Positions 1 to 11,751 of a DNA stretch of 64,000 bases are shown piece after piece. The position numbers were made by a program, and so were the translations under genes. This DNA comes from Rhexocercosporidium sp. MPI-PUGE-AT-0058 (taxonomy: Eukaryota > Ascomycota > Leotiomycetes > Helotiales), in assembly GCA_020746875.1 (NCBI GenBank), contig JAGTJL010000036.1:184325-248324 (forward strand), given 5' to 3'. The number at the start of each line of letters is the position of its first letter. The first letter of the stretch is position 1. The notes under the pieces were generated by a model, which was not told where the DNA came from, made no database searches, and saw nothing but the letters and a program-made list of their open reading frames with translations.

Positions 1-603
1 TAGAACAGATGCCCAATGCTTTGGGATCAATCGGTAAGTGAAAGTGATCCGAGATCGATGGCAGTTTGAACTCAAGATTGTTCGTTACATCACCCCGATC
101 TTGGTACGTTTGAGAAAACCTTGGAGGGGCCATTCTTGATACTCAGTAACTGGTACCGCCTCTGTTGCCGCAGACAGGTTCCGAGAAGTTCGCCAGTCAT
201 GTTGGTAGCTATTATCGACAAAAGTCGACTGACATCCATGATCAACCTGGGGCTGCGCGTGGCTTTCGTAGCTTTGCAGGTCGTGGGTCCTCACCCTCAG
301 TATCGCAGGTGTTGTGACTGTCATCGGTGTTCACGGAATGGGTATCGCTACTCAAGTACTGGTCTCAACATGCAGGTCCTGGTGCCCCCGTTTCCCGCCC
401 CGCTTCCCCGCATCAGGATCGCCGCTCCGTGCCGGGCCCGGTGGAGCAGAGGGACTGGAGGTACTTCGAGAGGTTCTTGAAGTATGGCAGTGCTCGCCGT
501 TAATCGGAGTCACTGGTCCGCTGGATACTTAAGGTGGACCTCAGACTGTGCTCAGCTCAAGGGACTAGGGAAGACACTATTTAAGATGTGTTCCGTTAGC
601 GGC
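1..603. other. No gene recognised
   Basis: Only short, overlapping open frames on both strands are present and none shows a recognisable domain. Base composition is ordinary for the window. Confidence 0.5.
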
Positions 604-825
604 CTATTCCTCAAAATGTCTAATAAGTCTTTTCCGCCTATTTTCTAGCTCACCAACCTGCCCTTTAATGTCCTGGAAAGTGCCAGCCAATAACGTCATC
701 AGTTGACTCCTGCCCTCCTTATACAATGCCAATTTCCTCGTCTTCCTGTTCACAAATACAGTTTGGTCTTTCTTCTCTTCCAAACCTGCCTTGAAACCAT
801 CTAGTCTTTGCTTCAAATCAAGCAA
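604..825 (-). other. Short coiled-coil-like open frame, possible orphan exon
   Basis: A 73-codon open frame has no ATG; it opens with TTG just after a possible acceptor (GCATTAG), so it would have to be a 3' exon. The peptide is rich in Lys, Glu and Arg, with heptad-like spacing (LKQRLDGFKAGLEEKK near the start, ELENRRKRLIRHFEE at the end). It lies directly downstream of the truncated NLR-like gene on the same strand. I do not recognise it. It may be a C-terminal exon of that gene, a fragment of another gene, or chance. Confidence 0.25.
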
Positions 826-928
826 CTAATGCTATCCCAAGATGTGGCAGTCCCTCTTTTAGCGTCTTGGCGGCAACCCCACTAAAATGCAGGTAAACAA
901 AGCATGTAAATAACTCAAATAATTATCA

Positions 929-2277
929 TTAATTATCATATAAGACCACTTCATGCCGCTGAAGCCAGCGGCGCAAATTCTCAACCAGGTATCGCATAAG
1001 AGTCGTCTTGCCCACACCAGGAATTCCTGAAATCCACAACAGTCGGTTCTTGGGAAAATCGCGCCACGAGTGAAATTTACCATTTTCCAGAACCCATGCA
1101 CAAGTGCCTGGGCTTGCTCGAAGAATTTGGCGAAGAACTGCTTCCGGGTCTAAAGTCTTGAGGCTTTGAGTAAATTCTGACCTTATTGCAGTATCATCTT
1201 CAAGTCTTTGATCAGAAAATATATCAAATTGTCTCGTCCACAATACTCACAAGGCTGTTCCGTCCCTACTGCATCATCCACAAGTTCTTGGAGGCAATCA
1301 AATACCATCTGATACTTTTCATTTTCCTTGCTGGAGAAACGACACATACTTCGGTGATCCGCCTCAATCGGAATGGGAATCTCGTTAGGGATTTGCATGA
1401 CTGCTGAGTGCTCATCGACAACCTAAGCAATAACATTAGCACAGACTCTTAGGACTTGAAACATATGTTACCAATCCCGGCAGTCCTTTGATCTTTAACC
1501 TTTCATATATTGTGAAGATACGTAGGGACTTGGCTCGTTCAACGAATTGAGAGCAAATGCTGCCCAAGCAGGCTGACTTTGGTTGAAGGTCCTGCAGCAG
1601 TTGTGTTCGGATAGAGCCTAGGGCGGGAATGTCGCCTATCGAGTCCAATATACCGGCCCAGAAGGCCAAATCAGATCCTCGATGCGGTGTACCCATAAAC
1701 ATTACACCAAATGTATCTTTGCTGATAGAGCCATATCTGTCACTTCTTTCGTGCGCTATGACTAGAGCCTTCTTCAGAACAATACCTCCTAAGCTATGGC
1801 AGATAAATATGATAGATATTTTCACATCTGAGGGGAAGGTTCTCCTCCTAGCCCGAAGTCGTTCCAGCAACGCTCTTGCGTAGTCATCCACTCGGGACGC
1901 TGATCCCGAGAAGGCTACACTGGAGTTGTACCCGTAAGTGAAAATTCGAGCAGTCGGAAGAGCAATAGGAAGGAAGGCCTGTAACTAGAAATTGCTTCCG
2001 TCAGTCCAGGTCTTGTACGCATCTCCATTGAGACCGTGAATGGCGACAATACTTGAATATCTCGGTTAGTGAACAAGGCAGTCTGGATGTAAGCTGAAAC
2101 TCACTCAAGTTTCGTTCCATACCCTTGCATCAAAGGATATAGCTCAAAAAGTCCGTAGAGATCGCCCTCAGGAAACGACCTGTTGGTTGGTGGGTCTCCT
2201 TGCTTTTGTCGCTGCACTTCTGTGCTTCGCGGAGCTGAGTTTTCTGAACGGCGATTGCGGCTCAAGGATCGGTCCAT
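929..2277 (-). pseudogene. SesB-type esterase / NACHT NLR-like gene, truncated and interrupted
   Basis: Fungal NLR-like proteins couple an N-terminal effector domain to a NACHT NTPase and mediate non-self recognition or regulated cell death. Exon 1 (2105-2277) begins MDRSLSRNRR and reaches GLFELYPLMQGYGTKLD. After an intron (GTGAGT), exon 2 (1472-2051) carries IVAIHGLNGDAYKTWTD, then ARIFTYGYNS, the serine nucleophile motif ICHSLGGIVLKKAL and MFMGTPHRGSDLAFWAG, the signature of SesB-like alpha/beta hydrolases. Exon 3 (1251-1422) has the linker IPIEADHRSMCRF. Next comes a NACHT Walker A motif, ISGIPGVGKTTLMRY, near 1000-1040. Two lesions are seen: an in-frame TAG at 1985-1987, where the family usually has Trp, and an end of the frame soon after Walker A, with no Walker B, rest of NACHT or repeat domain. 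The join from exon 3 to the NACHT segment is not clean. Family assignment is firm; loss of function is inferred. Confidence 0.75.
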
Positions 2278-3877
2278 GGTTCAGGGTGCTGTGCAAAAGC
2301 GTTGGAAATGTGAGACACTAGCAAAGAGGGTATCGGTCAATATAACTGGGAAGTTGAATTGCCCGATATTATGAAGTACATCGACAACAGCGGGGTAGAT
2401 GCATATAAAGTGGCGCTCACAACGAACCACCACCCCCGTAACTTGCCCCACATTATCTCGAGATCGTAAATCTATCAGCGCATCCCCGAATACGCTCACG
2501 ATATCAAGTTAAGTAAGAGAAGAAGATGCAATAAGAAGTCCAAAATTCTTAAGTAATTAGATCCCATCATTTCGACCCTCCTGTTTGGCTTAAAGCTACT
2601 ACACAGGAATTACGCCTAGTTATCATTTGACGAACGATCCCACAGCCTTACTTATTCTGCTGGAAAATATCTCGACGCAACCTTATGCAACAGATTGAAT
2701 GGGCCGTCCAAGTCAGTGGCACCAAATATTTCAGCTGAGGGTCAGCCGATCATTGCGACCCGTGCATGGAAATCAAGTGCCAATCAACGTATGCAGGGTC
2801 CATGGAGTAGTGTTCAGTTGCTGCATATCGGAAGCTATGATAGCGGCGAGCATTGCCTAAAATGCCAATCAGCAGGCTTGTCACAATTCTGTGAGTAAGG
2901 AATGCACTCTTTGACAGCACTTCATGGTATTCCATCACATTGGGCCTCGACGAGTAAACGCAAAGGCTCGACTCCCGAGTATGTCCAAAATAGAATGCCT
3001 TGCTGGCTACTCGAATCATTCCACGACCTCTTCAATGGATCCTCGAAGGCGTACAGCCAATTGTAGAGGTATGCTTTAAGATCAAGCTATGTTCGTAAGC
3101 CTGGAAACCCTTGGTAGGCAGAAATAATCTTACGTGTTGAATTATCTTGCACAGGATTTTGAGATGGAGGCTAGGAATCAGCGACGCGAAGCCAGGAAAT
3201 TCATTGAAGAAATGCCTCACGGTGACACGACTGGTTTCTGCCCAGTATGACTTGACTAGGTCTGGCTAATAACAGTCAGATATTGTGACCTCGTCTGGGG
3301 CATTAGCGTACAGCCATCCTCGAGCAGGATTGTAACAAGGGGAAGATAATGTCGTTCCTCCACTGGATCTGCGAGACCTATCTGGCAAAGAAGTAATAGA
3401 CGGGCAGGAGGAAGTCGGTCAACCAGTACTAGCGAAATTTTAAGATGCTCAAAAGGACTACTCATCAACCATGTTATTAGAGTAATTCTTTTTAGATGGT
3501 CGCCAGGCCTACGGTTTAAAGGCTGATCTACGAACATCTTCTACTAGATCTATAAAGCCTTTAGTATTTACGTTCTGAATTGCCTGGTTAACCTTATCTT
3601 GTCTAAGCAATGGACAGTTGTAATTTTAACAAAACAATGTCTTTGTTTCTACAAAAGAAGTAGACGAGCGATTATGGCTATGGAAGATTTTAAAATACAA
3701 AGACTTAGCAATGGAGTGGAGTTCTTGAAAAATTGCTGCTTATTCATTCGTGTAATTATGCTCGGGAATGAGAAGTGATGCGGGAAGGAGCTCTCTTCTC
3801 AATTGTTCATCCCACCATCTGGCAGCTCAACGTACTTCTCATCGAAAAGTATTGTGTCTTGCGAAAAGCGATCATCT
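2278..3877. other. No gene recognised
   Basis: Several short frames exist on both strands, such as 3256-3537 on the minus strand, which has a faintly ankyrin-like run (LVTILLEDGCTLMPQT). None is supported by splice sites or a clear domain. The 2278-2500 part is probably the upstream region of the NLR-like relic. Confidence 0.45.
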
Positions 3878-5635
3878 TCATACTTCTTCTCGAAACGATG
3901 CGGGCTGTTCGATTGGTGCATAGAAATTGAAACGCCCCTCAGAATCGTACAGACTTTTCAAGTGTCGCAGCTTCTCCACCCTCCACTCTTCATACCCATA
4001 CATCTCCTGCAAACTTTCATCTCCATGTGCATAGTTCACATACGCATGAAATTCGGACCTCCCTTCACCGTCATAAATCATGTTGCGAATATCTTTGCCT
4101 GCTTGAATGGCAATCGGATCAAGTGTTTTGTTCGGTTCATAGACCATGACTGGAGCTCTGCACGCGTGTTAGATCGATCCCAGTTCTAGTGCTAAATGAA
4201 AGAAGGGAAGGAAAGTCAAATGAGAATGTATCACATGAGCAAGTTATCCAGTCGATGCGGGAAAGCAGTGCTTTTCTCGGAAACGGCTTTTACGCCCTGA
4301 GTAGAGTAACCTTCAAAGAGGAAGACTGAGCCGTTGAGAGCCGGGATCTCGGTTGTAACCTGTGCGAATTTATCGTACACGGCTCGTTGAGTTTTGATGT
4401 CGTACTTTTTGGCTCCAATGGGAAACCGTAGACTAACGGAGCCATATCCGCAAGCCAGTCCATCGTAGCCATTTCCAGTCAAGGAGGCTAACTCGGTGTA
4501 GTCGACAAGCTTTGTATTGACTGGAACCGAAGATTCTATTTTATCAAAGAGCACTGAGAATTCGCTCAATTCGGACTCCGAACCGTGGTATAAAATAAAT
4601 GAAAACACAACAGGCTGCAATTAATTAGCTCAGAAAAGAAGAATCCAGGCAATATATTCCACGTACCGCTGTGGGATCGACTGAGGGGAGCCAAGCAAAG
4701 AAAGAGAACGCTATCAGCCCAGGAGGCTGATTGCCCATCAAAGCATTCGATGCCTCGAATATCTTTTCGACTTTATCACCTGTGAATATGTAGCTTTTAG
4801 TCGCCCATTTGTCATTCGGTGGAACATCGTAGAGTTTGTGTATGAATTCGGTCACGATGCCGAAATTGTGACCAGCTCCTCGAAGACCCCAAAAAAGATC
4901 TGGATGCGACTCTGCAGATGCAGTCACCGCTGAGCCATTTGCAAGTACAACACGTGCAGATATCATGCTATCTCCGACGAGACCGTGATAGCCCTGCAAG
5001 AAGCCGTGACCTCCACCGAGAAGGGGACCTATGAGGCTCACGCACTCGCAACACCCAGTGACTAGGTCGATTTGTTAGCAAATTTTCCGTGTTGCTTCAT
5101 GAAATAACATGCCAGTTTGTTTTTTGCTTGCCCAAAGAGTATCAACCAAGTCTTTCGACAGAATTCCTCCACCAATGGTTGCACTTTGTCCATCTGGAGA
5201 GATGGAGACCGACTTCATCTCAGTCATGCGGATCTGGATTCCGTGATCCATACTACCCAAGCTATCAATAGCTCCATGACCCCCAGAGAATGCAAGAAAT
5301 GGTATATCATGATTGCTTGCAAATCTCACCTGAAATCAAGATGGTCAGCTCCCTCAGATATGATATTGTGCAGTTTCACGTACAGTTTCTTGAACATCGC
5401 TCTCGGTTCGAACGATCACCACCACAGTAAACTTGGGTTCCTGCCACTTCTGCCATCTCTGAGTTGCTTTTTCGAATAGCTCATTCTCAGGGAAGATGAT
5501 TGATGCACCAATGGATAGTCGTGGACTTAGTTCCGTACATATCTTGGTGTTGGTGCTATTAGAGAAATTTGTCGTGATAAAGTCGCAACCAGTTGATCCC
5601 ATTGCCCAACGTCCCATGCTACCTAAGATTTCCAT
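3878..5635 (-). CDS. FAD-linked oxidase, berberine-bridge-enzyme type
   Basis: Five exons (5384-5635, 5113-5329, 4667-5061, 4235-4614, 3878-4157) give 507 residues, normal for this family of flavin-dependent oxidases of small molecules. The N-terminal half is the FAD-binding PCMH domain: LAFSGGHGAIDS holds the His expected to bind FAD covalently, and TGCCECVSLIGPLLGGGHG holds Cys residues at the usual second attachment region. The C-terminal BBE segment is seen as YVNYAHGDESLQEMYGYEEW and NFYAPIEQPA. No signal peptide is evident at the chosen ATG, although many relatives are secreted, so a missed 5' exon is possible. Intron 2 (5062-5112) has GC-AG borders and is needed to keep the frame. The substrate cannot be told. 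Neighbouring genes do not form an obvious biosynthetic cluster. Confidence 0.9.
5062..5112 (-). other. GC-AG intron in the FAD oxidase gene
   Basis: The 51-nt intron begins GCATGT, has a GCTAAC branch-point-like element and ends CCTAG. Splicing here joins KQT to VTGCCECVSLIG in frame. No GT donor nearby gives this conserved junction. Confidence 0.8.
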
Positions 5636-6270
5636 AATGAGAAAAGAAATTGTTCAAATACTTGTACGCTGTAATCAGTTACATATGATGAAAACGGGTC
5701 AAATGAAGGGGTATTTATGAATTTAGGGCTCCGCCGCAGATCTCGGTCATTTCCATTGACTAATCAATGCACATTGAGCTTAATTCCGCTCTCACGGAGA
5801 AGAAGAGGAGTATTTGAATGAGATAAAAGATCCATCGGCTTAAAATTCGGCCAGGCGTCGATGGTGTAAGACGGAATGTCGGAGGGAAGTGCAACATGAA
5901 GTCAGCCAAAACTCGCTTCAAAGAACTTGTGTACATAATTGGTCTGCAATGTGAGATTGAGCAGCTGGGTACTTTTATCAGCATCTGACTAGTCATGCTT
6001 ACAATAGACGACTCTCGATCAGCGATTGGATGCGGGAAATTTTTTTTTGAGATTTCGTGACTGGATAAGTGTCAACCGGCTTACGAGCACTAAATCTTGA
6101 GGTGACTAGTGTGCAATCTTCGACAACTTGCTTGGGCCGCCAGGATGGGCTTCTCCACGTTGATCCTCCATGTTCTTCAGCTGGCGGGACAGACCCTTTC
6201 CTCAACAAACCTGATATTCAAAACGCGTAGTCATCTTACAGGAAAGAAAATACCCTGATGTATCACAATC
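5636..6270. other. No gene recognised between oxidase and Cys-rich protein
   Basis: Minus-strand frames at 5760-5996 and 5999-6208 have no recognisable domain. The region contains the upstream sequence of the oxidase gene. Confidence 0.45.
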
Positions 6271-7364
6271 CTACAAAAGGGCAAAATTCAGAAACTCAGC
6301 TAACAGTAGCACCGCATATACCTGCCAGCCCGGAGCTATTGAGTGTGATCTTTTCCCCGAGCTCTTGCTTGTTGTTGGGAGGGCCGCCGTTGGTGTCGCA
6401 CTTGGCGCTCCTGGTAGATTTGGCTTCGTGACGCTTGGCGTGGGCGACGTCAGACTAGATGAGGCACCAGCAGCAGTCGTTGGGGGATCATTCGAAGTTA
6501 TAGAAGGTATTTGAGATGGAAAAGGGTCTCCTATAAGCGACGTGAGGTCCACTGGAGGAAGAGTTGACTACAATGTTGCATAAAGTTAGCGAAGTGGGTC
6601 TGGGCTCAGACGCAAAAACCTTGTTGTTTTTAAAGACTCACCGCCCCCGAGCGAAAATACGAGCACACAGAATACCCCATGATATTACTCTCCGCTGCTG
6701 ATGTAGCTTTACAGCTTATGTTGCCGTTATACTGACATTCAGAGAACAGCGAATATACGGGTTCTCGACAAACACAGCTCAGGTATTCGGTGGTTTGTGC
6801 TGGGAGATAAGTGCTGGAGCACAGACTGGTTTCATAGTCTGCGCTTGTGCAGCTAAGTGCCAATCGAGAGCAATCCGCAGCATTCCAAGTCGTTGTGAGT
6901 GTTGAAACAGGGAGGGTCGTGGGAGTGAATGAGAGCGTGCCGAGGTGGGCAGAACATTGGGTATGCCACTCGTTCGTGAGGCTGCTGAACATGATGTCCA
7001 TCAGTGGCATGCCGATACAGAGGGTCACATCACTTTGGCATCTAATTTTCTCTCGTCAATAAAGCCTTTTATTCATGGAGTTTAGCAAGAAAAGAGTGTT
7101 CATTTACTTGTAGTAGTCAGACAGCATTTCCTGCTGGCAAAAGCAATCAATCTTCTCTTGTTCCGTAGATAAGGCTTTGCAGCGCGCGTGGTAATCGTTC
7201 ATAGCCAAACATCCCGAAAGTTCAGTCAAATGAGCTGATGGTAAACACCACTCTGCTGCCGGCACGCCTCCCAAGAGGAACTCCTGCCTCTGGAGTAGAG
7301 TCGCATTGGTAAGGCTGGCGAAAACCGCGACGAGCAGCCTAAGTCTTCTGATGTCGCCAGACAT
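6271..7364 (-). CDS. Cys-rich, Ser/Thr-rich GPI-anchored surface protein
   Basis: Three exons (7108-7364, 6642-7041, 6568 boundary to 6271-6567) encode 317 residues. The frame could extend to a GTG at 7379, but the ATG at 7364 is the first real start, and it is followed by a signal peptide (LRLLVAVFASLTNATLL). The mature part has 16 cysteines, an even number consistent with disulfides, including CFCQQEM and LSCVCREPVYS. A Ser/Thr/Pro-rich stalk follows, then a C-terminal hydrophobic tail (WQVYAVLLLAEFLNFALL) typical of a GPI signal. Introns are 66 and 74 nt, with GTAAAT and GTGAGT donors. It should sit at the plasma membrane or in the cell wall. The Cys pattern is not a clear CFEM domain, and I cannot name the family. 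Confidence 0.8.
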
Positions 7365-7995
7365 TCTCAAATAGTGCACAATATTTCGTCTCGATGTATT
7401 GCAAGCTGATGTACGGGTGCTAGAGGTCTTCCGAGATTCAATGTTTGGAAAGGCTGTGCAGGTTTTGTGATGCGACGAACCTGGGGTTAAAAGTGCACCT
7501 TATCTATGCGCCCAATGTCCTTCTGTGGCTGTAGTAGCATTTGTTTTTGGTTTTATTAACGGGATGTGTTTTCAGCTCACCCCTCCCCCGGATGGCGTGT
7601 GATACCACCAGGCAATGGTCAACACAAACGCCAAGGACCATCCACTTCAAGCCACAAGAACTCCAGGCGGGAAATGCCATTTCGAGTACACAAAAAAGAA
7701 ATACGAGCTGATGTCGGAGCCTTGGTCGATCATAAAGTTTTATGCAGCCCGGGAAAGTGATGAAGTGCGGAAGACTAGGTTCGGAACTCTAAATCATGAA
7801 AATCCTGGATGCGTCCCAACAGTGTGAAGACGGATAATTCGAGGCGGGATGAGAGTCGCCAGGGAGTAAGTTGGCAGAAAACTACGACTCGCCAAATACA
7901 AATACAATTGATCCTGTAAGACTGAGCGACTCGGTCTCTGAAAATCGGACACTCATTATCTCGTTGTGGAACTTATCTCTTTCCAACTCCACGAC
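7365..7995. other. Intergenic, divergent upstream regions
   Basis: This lies between two divergently transcribed genes. Short plus-strand frames (for example 7615-7827) have no recognisable content. A long pyrimidine/CA-rich leader precedes the ATG at 7996. Confidence 0.5.
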
Positions 7996-10284
7996 ATGGA
8001 TCACCAAAGCCCTGCCACCACACTTCGACCTGAAATTCAGCTTGGAAACCAAAACGATGTCAACTTGCTGTCCCCATCATCTCACTCAATTGGAAATCAA
8101 CTTACAGATCAAGATCGGCCTGTGAGCCTTGTGTCTGCCACCAGCTCTATTGCAGCAACCACCCAAGTTGATACAGAGAACACATCAGCAATCTCGTTGC
8201 TCCATCATTTGCCCCCCGATGATGATCTTCCAGGTCCCTCAGAAGTTCAACATCTGACTGCAGAGCCCGTCATCGCTGCGCCAATCGTGAATGAGCATGT
8301 GCCACGAAACCGTCCCAGCGTTGAACTTGACGTTGAGCAGGCTGATGCGAGGGATGTAGGGCGACGTTTGAGAGAGACCTATCGGTCTTGGAAGGACCTC
8401 TTCGAATGTTTGGCAGGTAAGTGGCGAAATCGCAAAAGTTTTCGACTTCCGCAGCCGCATAGAGGACAGTGGAAGTCTTGGAAAACGCAATGGCCGTGGC
8501 TGTCCTTGATCCTCTTCGTCACCATATCGCTCGTCCTTGTTATTTGTACACTGGACTCAACGTGAGTATCCTTTCCTTGATCTGTCTCAGCCCGATAGGC
8601 TCTTTGGAGAGTAATTGATTGAAAATCGAGTAGATCAAGACAAAACACCGGCTTCGCATCCCTCGGAAACGCACCAAACTTCCTTTCGAAGCGACCCGCT
8701 CTCGAGAAAGCTCTCTGGTCTCAAGGACTACTGTACACGACCCTCCCAGCATTCTTGATGACTCTATATACGATGATGATATCCTCGTCCATTACTAGTT
8801 TTGTTGAAACCCAGCCCTTCCTGGTTCTCGCGAAACCAAATGGTGGACAAGCCAAGACGACTATCATGCTCGATTATCGCACATATCCCGTTCTATACAG
8901 CTTCATCATCGCGTTTCGCAATAAACATACGCTACTAGGAGTTTATATGTTGCTTTCGGTGCTCTTGACTGTCGCTGTAGTACCCCTGACAGCCTTTCTG
9001 TTCACCGATGGATCGTTCAACTTCGATGCCACTGTCCCTGTCACTCTGACTACCTCCTTCGATGAAACGAGCGTGTTGAATATTCCAGACTTACGACTAA
9101 TCATGGATTTCGCATCGGCATTTCGGATATACGATAGCCATGCACCACCATGGACAAACGGCGAATACGCATTCCCCAAGATTTCCACGCCCACCATCCC
9201 TGGACCAACTCCGGGAAATCTCACAGTCAACGTCACCGCACACTCTGCATACGTAGACTGTCGTGTCATACCAGAAAACGAGTATACAATAACTCGGATC
9301 GACCACATCGGAGGAGATGTTCCCGCATTCAGTCTACAGGTCTCATCCGATGATCGTAGATGCACCGTCACTAACAACCTCAACATTGGACACAAGGACC
9401 TGCCATATTTGCAGCCGAACGTTACATACATGACAACTTGGCAGACTTCCTGCACTTTGGATACTGAATACAGTCGATTGAGTGTCCTAAGCGTGCTGTA
9501 TAACCAGGGAGCCAACACTCTCACAAACTTCTCGCTTATCTCTTGCATTCCTTCGTACTGGCAGACACCCGGAAATTTGACGATGGGGACACCAGACCCC
9601 CACTCAACCTCTGTCCCATCGATACAGTCGTTCTCAAATAATCGGAGTGATGCAAAACGGTTCAGACCTCAAGTCCTATCTCTGTTTTTCGAGTCCTCGC
9701 TCCATACCATTGGGAGTTTCAACCCTACTTCGAACGTGGAGGCGAATGACTTTGGGAGACATGTACTATCGCTCGCGACGAAATACAATGATTCTTCACC
9801 GATGGCACCTGAAGCCTTGTCCCGGGCTACGCAGCTGTTGTTCTCTTCGATCTACAGCGTACTGCTGAGTACTACTGTGATGCAGCCAACGTCAAAACCA
9901 GTAATCGAGATAGGCATCCACACCAAGCAGCAAATTAGAGTTGTGGTAGTGAGTCCGGTTGCGTATGTCACTGCCATAATCTTGGCTGCTGTGGCAATTG
10001 CGATTATCACCATGTTCTGGTACGGTATGCAGCCTAGTATCCTTCGTGAAGAACCTATGGGGATCATTTCACATGCAGGCGTTCTAGCCGATAGCGACCT
10101 GCTGGAGAAGATGAAGCTTGTAAAGACCTCAGGAGGACATAACGGCAATATCGTTCAAGTTTTAAAGGATCAATACCCTAACTTGGAGGATGCCAATTGC
10201 AAAATGGAACCAGCTGGAACAAATGCGCCCGTGAACTTCGTCTTGACAATCACACCTCCCCTTCTTGCCCAGAACACTCCATGA
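7996..10284 (+). CDS. DUF3433-type multi-pass membrane protein
   Basis: Exons 7996-8561 and 8634-10284, with a GTGAGT...TAG intron, give 738 residues. The first about 160 residues are hydrophilic and Ser/Pro/Asp-rich, presumably cytosolic. Membrane spans follow: WPWLSLILFVTISLVLVICT near 170-190, TTLPAFLMTLYTMMIS, LLGVYMLLSVLLTVAVVPLT, and late SPVAYVTAIILAAVAIAIIT. The block LEKALWSQGLLYTTLPAF followed by TTIMLDYRTYPV is the hallmark that made me place it in the fungal DUF3433 group. A large extracytosolic loop with several N-glycosylation sequons (NLT, NVT, NFS) lies between the later spans. The function of this family is not established. The intron join is phase-consistent and restores the conserved block, so the structure is secure. 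Confidence 0.85.
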
Positions 10285-11751
10285 TCGTGATGCGGCGTTC
10301 GAGGCTTGAAGTATCCGTCATATAAATACCATTATGCTAGTCAATAGATTCCAGATCGTTCATCAAGCGGGGAAATCAGTCGTGATTCAGCAACTTGAAT
10401 TCTTCCATCGATACCTTTTGCAGGCCATCCCATCGCCGCCTCCAACACACTCGAGGATAAGAAAGACTCCGGTAATCAATCTTTACCATACTCACGAAGA
10501 CTTGGATTCTAAGTAAAGATATCCTGGACCAAGAAGTCATCTAGTAGCTGGGGGTGAGTTTTTCTACCTCGAAACACCGTAAGATGGATTTTTGTCAGAC
10601 AGGGAAGCTTCATCAAACTCGATAGCAAAAGTGGCTAAGTCTTGTTGATGGCCTAGACGTGATGCTGAGAGTTGTGGGATGGTTGAGTTCAGGCAGCAGT
10701 GACAATGTGCTGTGTAGTGGAAGAAAAAAGCAGGCCAATCTAGGGGGCAATTAGGACTAGCCAGGTAGTTGTAATATAATAAGGCAACTTTCCTGAACTC
10801 CTTAAACTTGCTGGCTCGCCTGATAAAAGTCTCAAGAGCTTCGGGTATTTGGTTGATGTCGCCCTGCGTTGTGCCCCTCGCATACAAACACCTCAGCTCA
10901 AATATCCTTACATGTTCTAGTCTCCTAATGGGAAGCTGTACGAGACTCTGAAGGCGCTGTATGACTCTTTGTACAGAGATCCCGTTGGAGCTTTTAACCA
11001 AGATGTCGTCGAAAAAAACGAGGGATGGAAAAATGCCGAGCCGCTCTGGAGACTAGGCACTAGTTGTAAAGATCTGATCTGAATAGCACCTGTTCTCAGA
11101 TCAGCTCCATTTTCTTGAGCGTCGGCAGTATGAATATTTGTATATATGGTTGATGATCTCATTGATAATCTCTATTGGTAATGTAAACCCCATCTTACCC
11201 AATGAGGCGGTAACGTGGGACGACGAAAGAGATAGGGAGAATCGCTGTATGGGCTCTCGCTCGAGAGGCGAGGAAGGGAGTCCGAATCTTCTTTCTAGTA
11301 ACACAAGATGCGAACGTTTTTTTTTTGGTTGATAAGCAAGGGCTGAGACTCCTAATAAAAGTTGCTTTTCTAAAGTCTAGCTCGGGAAAAAGGAAATCGG
11401 TATCGCTGATATGCTATAGTCATGTGACCCATATTCTAACCAGTAGGCAAATATGGCATACAACTATAGTAGCTTAGCGCGGTTCTTGAAAATTCTCGAT
11501 TAAGCTTTTCCCCCTACTTTTCCCCCTAGTCTCGAATTTCTTCTAACCGTTCAAAGAGAGCAGAAGGAAGAAGAGTGTTGATGAGGTTGCTACTTCACCC
11601 GAGAAATAGCCGAACTTTATGTAAGCTCATTTATGCCTCGTCTAAGTTATGCACATACATAAGCCCAGCCAACCTCACATCTCGAAATCTATCGCTTCTA
11701 TTGCTTCCATTTATACCCGCATCTAGACTCAACATCATCAATTTCTCAATC
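10285..11751. other. Intergenic, with a probable F-box-like relic on the minus strand (about 10564-11193)
   Basis: An ATG at 11193 (minus) opens MGFTLPIEIINEIINHIYKY, like the start of fungal F-box or F-box-like proteins. The frame then stops. Protein-like sequence continues in two other frames: LVPSLQSGSAFFHPSFF near 11000, and 10564-11001 with VQRVIQRLQSLVQLPIRRLE. I could not splice these into one frame, so decay is likely. Around 11500-11530 is a repeated pyrimidine tract (TTCCCCCTA twice) upstream of the next gene. Confidence 0.4.

Noticed and set aside
7365..7379. Start of the Cys-rich GPI protein at 7379
   Set aside because: The codon is GTG; the ATG at 7364 directly precedes the signal peptide.
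8943..9548. 201-codon minus-strand frame within the DUF3433 gene
   Set aside because: No domain or splice support; it is opposite a long well-supported gene.
3878..10284. A secondary-metabolite cluster around the FAD oxidase
   Set aside because: No PKS, NRPS, terpene synthase, P450 or dedicated transporter is present; neighbours are a surface protein, an NLR relic and a DUF3433 protein.
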